DNA of 64,000 bases from Rugalucina vietnamica (lineage: Eukaryota > Mollusca > Bivalvia > Lucinida > Lucinidae). The position numbers were made by a program, and so were the translations under genes. Below, one piece after another: positions 58,024 through 64,000 of the stretch. Below the pieces are notes generated by a model, which ran no database searches, had not been told where the DNA came from, and saw only the letters and a program-made list of their open reading frames with translations. Each line of letters starts with the position of its first letter. Positions within the stretch are counted from its first letter, which is position 1. Where the stretch lies: assembly GCA_964017185.1 (NCBI GenBank), contig OZ024871.1:61927226-61991225 (forward strand). The letters run 5' to 3'.

Positions 58024-58299
58024 TTTTAAATCAAAACAAAGGTGCAGTTTTATACAGCTTTTAGCCAACGCTCCTGTTTTGTTATGCTGCTATTTATTTA
58101 GCACAATGCATTGTTAATCCTGATTCTCAAACATCGAGACGTTAACTGTGTCTGTCCTGTCCGTATTCAGAAATCCCGACGGCACATGATTTTGTATGAC
58201 ATGGCTCTACAGTTTGATGATGTGATCGTATAATGCTTGGCGAACATTTTTGAAAGAATGTGGTTCATTTTCACCCACAATTTTCCAGGGTAAACGTAT

Positions 58300-58835
58300 T
58301 CATTTGCGCACACAATTTTCCTTGGTAAATGTTACATTTGCACTCATCAGATTTTCTCAGGTAAATAATGTTTGCGCTCACAAAAACGTATAGACAAGCC
58401 AAGCCCCTATTTCCAGTCCGAGTTATACATCTTTCTTTGTCATTTCCATACATCTTGCCTAATCCAAGCTATAATCATTTCCAGTTTAAGTATAAAGACA
58501 GAGCGTGATGATGCCAAATGAGCAAAACAAAGTGCTGAGAAATGTAAATATATTAGTAAACTAAAAAAAAAAGAGAAGATTTTTAAGTGACTGTGTAAAC
58601 CTGTTGGAACTCTTCCACCTCCATGCCGGTGAACATGATTAACAGTGCTGCTATTTCATTTATCGTACCTTGATATAATGAAATACCAGCAGCTGCCCAA
58701 GGAAAAGGAGCAAAAACATGCGAGCAAATGTAACACTAAAACTGTGCGCAAATGATATACATTTCTGCGCGCATTAAAAACTAAGCGCAAGCGTTTTTTT
58801 TTTTTTTAAATGTGTGCAAATATAAAAGCACCTAA
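58300..58835. mobile_element. MITE-like element with TTTGCGCAC ends, copy 2
   Basis: Reverse orientation to 41766-42259. Left: ATTTGCGCACACAATTTTCC and TGTTACATTTGCACTCATCA. Right: CTGTGCGCAAATGA, CTAAGCGCAAGCG and GTGCAAATATAAAAGCACCT. Confidence 0.55.
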
Positions 58836-59507
58836 TGCTTGATTGACATAATTAGGAAAAAGGTGTCATTGAATCAGGACCAACAAAATGAAGACTATCG
58901 ACATACCATGTTGCTTCGAATGATAACATGATAGGCACGGTCTGCTTTGGTTACAAAACCTAACTTGAAAACCTTTTAGGCCATATTCTTATTGTAATCT
59001 TCCATTTTGATAACATCAAATGGAGGCCATTTACAAGAAAACCTCAAGATTTGAGCCAGAAAAGCCGACCAAGTCAGTCCGAAGTTACCAGTTCTATTAT
59101 AATAGCAGCGAAGGCAGTTGGCTGAATGACTGCAATGTTGAAACATTTATTCACTTAAACTAATGTTAAATACCTGTACGTTCTTGGTCAACAGCTAATT
59201 TAATGACACAAGGGTCATTTATCTTTATCTTAGCAACTTTTATCCTAAAGGGTGGGTCGGTGGGAATATGGATGTCCGCCCATTTGGGCCTAAAGAAATA
59301 GATGGGCTGCTGGTGCCTCTAGGCAAAGCTACTACAGGCAAATTTTATATTTTTGTACACTACTGAATGACAATCTGATTACTGGTTAACCGCTCTTGTC
59401 TGAGCCTGCCAAGGAAAGGTGATTCATGTCAAACCATCTATCTGTGGCTTAGTTTGATAGTTATATTTGGGCGTCAAGACATCTTCATTTTGGGTAAAAT
59501 TCCCATA
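58836..59507. other. No gene recognised
   Basis: No supported exon or repeat. Confidence 0.4.
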
Positions 59508-59877
59508 CCAGAGGACCAATGGTCCTGTAAACGCTCACCTGAGATCTGCTGCATATACCAATAAACATGTTTGAATATTATGGTATTTAACCCCAGTGCA
59601 GGGGCAGATGAAGCACTTGGGCCATTTTCTTTTTTCAGAATAATCAATATTCTGTCCACTTGCCAATTCCCTGCTGGTTTTCCCCTTCAAATGACATTTA
59701 AACAATTTTCTCCATTCAAATACATAGGCAACCCCTGTTGACCTTGCCATTAACTTTGTCAATGTCATCACAGGGTCATGATTTATATTCGCATTATAGT
59801 ACTTAAGCCATCGATGCTCTACGCCAAATTTCATTGAAATCAGTCCATTGATTCAAAGAAGATTTTTGAAGGGTTTT

Positions 59878-61458
59878 TAGCTCACCTGAGCCGAAGGCTT
59901 ATAATGTGATCTTATAGGATGACCATGCTCCGGCGTCCGTCGTCGTCGTCGTTTTCGTCGTTCACACTTTTCAAAGATCTTCTCCTCTGAAACCCCTGGT
60001 CCAATCAAAGTTTGTATAAATGGTTCAGGTCACATGACAAAGATGGCCGCCATGCCCATATATGGTAAAAACTTTAAAAAAGCTTCTTCTCTGGAACCGA
60101 TGGGCTGATTTCAATGAAATTTGGTATGTAGCATCAAGGACTCTGGCCCATCATAGTTTGTACGCTCATATAAATCATGACATTGGGTTGACCTTGGCCT
60201 ATTTTACGGCAAGGTCAACTTTGGTCACATACATGTAGGCTTTTCAATGGAAAAAAAGTGAAAAAATTGGATTTTCAGGAAGTTTTGTTGCCTGTGACTT
60301 GAAAGTTGGTACAGTAGATACATATAACTTATTGATTTAATGAAGTCATAAGAGTATTCAAGGTCAAGGTCATCTCTTGACTTTGGCCAAAGGTCATTTA
60401 CTTATTAAATTTAAAACTTAATTTTCTCAGAAACCACTTCACCAATCAAAGCCAAATTCTATATGTGGTATCCTTTGGAATGGGGAACCAAAGTTTATAT
60501 AAATGGTCCAGGTCACATGACCAAGATGGCCACCATGCCCATATATGTGGAAAAATCCTTTAAAAATCAACTTCTCTGGAATCGGTGGACCGATTTCAAT
60601 GAAACTTGGTATGTAACATTGGAAGTTTGTATAAATAATTTATGTCACATAACCAAGACAGCTGCCATGCCCATATATGGTAAAAACCATAAAAATCCTC
60701 TATGGAACTGCTGCACTGATTTCAATAAAACTTGGTATGTAGCATCGGGGACTCATAGTTTAAATAAATCATGACATTGTGTTGACCTTGGCCTATTCTA
60801 TGGCAAGGTCAACTTTGGTCACATAGGTTTCTCAATGGAAAAAAAAATGAAAACATTGGATTTTTCAGGAAGTGTAGCCTTTGACCTGAAAGTTGGTACA
60901 TACATACAACTTATTGAATTAATGAAGTTCCATGAATATTTTAAAGGTCAAGTTCATCTCTTGAAATTGGCCAAAGGTCATTTACATATTGAATTTAAAA
61001 CTTAATTTTCTCAGAAACCACTTCACCAATCATAGCCAAATTTTATATGCGGTATCCTTAGGAAGGGAAAAGTTTATATAAATGGTCCAGGTCACGTGAC
61101 CAAGATGGCCGCCATGCCCATATATGTTTAATCCTTTAAAAATCAACTTCTCTGGAATCGGTGGACCGATTTCAATGAAACTTGGTATGTGGCATTAGGG
61201 GCTCTGGCCCTTCATAGTTTATATAAATCATGATCTTGGGTTGACCTTGACCTATTAAACCGTAAATTTAAACAGAAAGGTCAAATACTGTCAGAAAGAT
61301 TTGAAAGTTGGTACATACAGACAGTTTATAGTGTTAATAATTATGTCAGTATTTGAGGTCAAGTTTACTTTTTACGTTAGCCAACATGGCCTTAGCCAAA
61401 GGTCATTCATCAAAGACAAAATCTCAGGTGAGCGATATCAGGACCATTGGTCCTCTGG
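59878..61458 (+). mobile_element. HINE nested in the outer element (level 2a)
   Basis: Starts TAGCTCACCTGAGCCGAAGG with a GTC microsatellite (59937-59965) and ends CCATTGGTCCTCTGG. The outer core is split between GAAGGGTTTTT and TA(A/C)CATATATGGGCATGG, which are adjacent in intact units. Confidence 0.65.
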
Positions 61459-62508
61459 TAAACATATATGGGCATAGCGGCCATCTTCGTCATGTAATCT
61501 AGATTATTAAAATACATATTGGTTCCCCCATCCTATAGATGCTTCACCTAAAATTGGGTTCTAATTGGCCAAGTGGATTCAGAGGAGAAGATGTTTGAAA
61601 ATTATGGTAATATACATGTATATTGCCCCGGGGTGGGGTCATATGAGCCCTTGGGTCCAATGTTTTTTTCAGAATCATTAATATTCAGTCCTTCTACTAA
61701 TTTCCTGTAAGATTTTCACCTCAAATGACTTTTTAAAAGTTTTCCTCATTCAAATGCTTTGGCGACCTATGTTGACCTTGTCGTAAAATAAGTCAAGGTC
61801 ACCACATGGTCATGATCTATATATACATTGTAGTACTTTAGCCATCGATGCTTTATGCCAAGTTTCTTTGAAATCGGTTCACCGGTTCCGAAGAAGATTT
61901 TGAAGGGTTTTTACCATATACGGGCATGGCGACCATCTTGGTCATGTGACCTAGATTATTTATATATGCATTGATTCCCCTATTCTATAGATGCTTCACA
62001 TAAATTTTAGCTTTGATTAGCCAAGCGGTTTCAGAGGAGATGTTTGAATATTATGGTAATATACATATATAATGCCCCGGGGTGGGCGCAGATGAGCCCC
62101 TGGGGTCTAATGTTTTTCAGAATTATTAAGACTCAGTCCTGCTGCCCATTTCCTGCAAGACTTTCACTTTAAATGATACTTAAAAGTTTTCCCCATTCAA
62201 ATGCATTGGCGACCTATGTTGACCTTGCCGTAAAATAGGTCAAGGTCATCACAGGGTCATGATTTATAAACACATTGTTGTACTTGAGTCATCCATACTT
62301 CATGCCAAGCTTCGTTGAAATCGGTTTAATGGTTCTGGAGAAGATATTTGAAGGGTTTTTTTTTTTCAAATATGGGCATGGCGGCCATCTTGGTCATGTG
62401 ACCTGGATTATTTATATACACATTGGTTACTTCTTCCTATAGATGTTTCACATAAAATTTGGCCTTGATTGGCCAAGTGGTTTCAGAGGTCCTGGAGATG
62501 TTTGAATA

Positions 62509-63453
62509 CCAGAGGACCAATGGTCCTGTAAACGCTCAATTGAGATCCGCTACATATGCCAATAAACATGTTTGAATATTATGGTATTTAGCCCCAGTGC
62601 AGGGGCAGATGAAGCCCTTAGTCCATTGGCGACCTATGTTGACCTTGCCGTAAAATAGGTCAAGGTCATCACAGGTTCATAATTTATTTACATATTGTAG
62701 TACTTGAGTCATCGATACTTCATGCCAAATTTCGTTGAAATCGGTCAACCGGTTCCGGAGAAGAAGATTTTTGAAGGGTTTTTACCATATATGAACATGG
62801 CGGCCATCTTGGTCATGTGACCTGGATTATTTATATGCACATTTGTTATCCCATCCTATAGATGCTTCACATAAAATTTGGCTTTGATTGGCCAAGCGGT
62901 TTCAGAGGAGAAGATGTTTGAATATTATGAAGATATACATGTATATTGCCCCGGGCCGGGGGCATATGAGCCTCTGGGGTCCATTTTTTCAGAATCATTA
63001 ATATTCAGTCCTACTGCCCATTTCCTGCAAGACTTTCACTTCAAATGACATTTTAAAAGTTTCCCCATTCAAATGCATTAGTAACCTATGCCGTAAAATA
63101 GGTCAAGGTCATCACTGGGTCATGATTTATATACACATTGTGGACCTTGAGTCCCTTCTGCTACATGCCAGGTTTCAAAATCCTAGTCCTTTGGACTCTG
63201 GAGAAGAAGATTTTTAAATGTTTTTACCATATATGGGCATGGCGGCCATCTTGGTCATGTGACCTGGATTGTTTATATATACATTGGGCCCCCTTCCTAT
63301 AGATGCTTCATATAAAATTTGGCTTTGATTGGCCAAGCGGTTTCAGAGGAGAAGATCTTTGAAAATGGTGGACGACGACGACTTCGACGGACGGACGACG
63401 GACGGACGCCGGATCATAGCCATCCTGTGAGCCTTACGGCTCAGGTGAGCTAA
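62509..63453 (-). mobile_element. HINE nested in the outer element (level 2b)
   Basis: Begins CCAGAGGACCAATGGTCC and ends GGCTCAGGTGAGCTAA after a GACG/GACGAC microsatellite (63369-63412). The outer core is split as GATGTTTGAATA / TTATGGAGATATACATG, continuous in intact units. Confidence 0.65.
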
Positions 63454-64000
63454 TTATGGAGATATACATGTATATTGCCCTTGGGTTGGGGCAGATGAGC
63501 CCCAGGGTCCATTTTTTAAGAATCATTAATATTCAGTCCTACTGCCCATTTCCTGCAAGACTAGTTTTCCCCATTCACATACATTGGCTACCTATGTCTT
63601 GCCGTAAAATAGGTCAATGTCATCACAGCGTAATGATTTATATATACTTTGTAGTACTTGAGTCATCCATACTTCATGCAAAGTTTCGTTGAAATCGGTT
63701 CACCGGTTCTGGAGAAGAAGATTTTTGAAGGTTTTTTTTCCATATATAGGCATGGCGGCCATCTTGGTCATGTGACCTGAATTATTTATATACACATTGG
63801 TTACCCCTTCCTTCAGATGCTTCATTTAAAATTTGGCTTCGATTGGCTAAGTGGTTTCAGAGAAGATCTTTGAAAAGTGTGTATGGACGACAGACCGGTC
63901 AAGGTCAAGAGATGACCTTGACGTAAATTAATCATATACCTTCATCTAATTCATTAGTTGTTTGCATCTACCACTTTTCATGTCTCGGGCTGCAAAAAAT

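Larger units (their letters stand above)
59508..64000 (-). mobile_element. Outer HINE-C type element, runs off the window
   Basis: The minus-strand end is at 59508 (CCAGAGGACCAATGGTCCTG, a self-complementary hairpin). The core unit of about 430-460 bp (GGCGGCCATCTTGGTCATGT, GGTCAAGGTCATCACAGGG) repeats across 61.46-62.51 and 63.45-63.9 kb, interrupted by two inserted elements of the same class. The other end is not reached by 64000. Confidence 0.6.

Overview
This is an AT-rich, intron- and repeat-dominated stretch of a eukaryotic nuclear genome, most likely a bivalve mollusc. The reasons are: repeats with GTCY-type microsatellites next to ~160-bp tandem cores (the architecture described for pearl / Helentron-associated elements in bivalves), a tRNA-derived SINE with a conserved central domain, mariner-like short elements, many simple repeats, and no open frame above 135 codons. 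No complete gene can be read. I do not name a species.

Coding content is sparse and inferred from splice signals. At the left end (971-1816, minus) there are two or three exon candidates with good splice sites; the 108-bp one at 1574-1681 is the best in the window. A possible plus-strand gene starts near 8.3 kb (CRE site, two E-boxes, two possible 5' UTR exons) with a first coding exon at 9626-9736 that encodes a membrane-segment-like N-terminus. Weaker exon candidates lie at 3661-3753 (+), 17155-17419 (+), 23534 (+), 36492-36632 (+), 43281-43511 (+) and 55212-55350 (-). None could be assigned to a family.

Layout. 1-7 kb: exon candidates, two GC-rich palindromic arrays, fragments of a dispersed repeat called R1 here. 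7-14 kb: an R1 copy with a decayed ORF, a 99-bp tandem duplication, the putative plus-strand promoter, a CRE-rich stretch and degenerate tandem repeats. 14-24 kb: a foldback, SINEs and three large tandem-core elements (HINE1, HINE4, HINE2 with HINE-B nested inside). 24-34 kb: a TIR element packed with AACGG-type repeats, a mariner-like element, then a 5.6-kb compound inverted repeat that contains HINE3 and an A-B-A' mosaic whose B part is a near-identical copy of 26.27-27.64 kb. 34-47 kb: HINE-C, R1 copies in both orientations, a short element with terminal TTTGCGCAC motifs, long CG/TG and AT tracts. 47-64 kb: HINE5, a SINE tail pair, foldbacks, a second mariner-like element, an R1 copy inserted in a HINE core, and a nest of HINEs inserted in HINEs running off the right edge.

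At a larger scale, diverged direct matches in the same order (7.6, 14.7, 16.9, 24.0, 24.7, 26.8 and 33.8 kb against 34.2, 37.3, 37.6, 39.6, 42.3, 46.5 and 46.8 kb) suggest that about 7.6-34 kb and 34-47 kb are two units of an old tandem segmental duplication. The first unit is about twice as long mainly because it has gained roughly 13 kb of mobile elements. All homology statements were made by eye.
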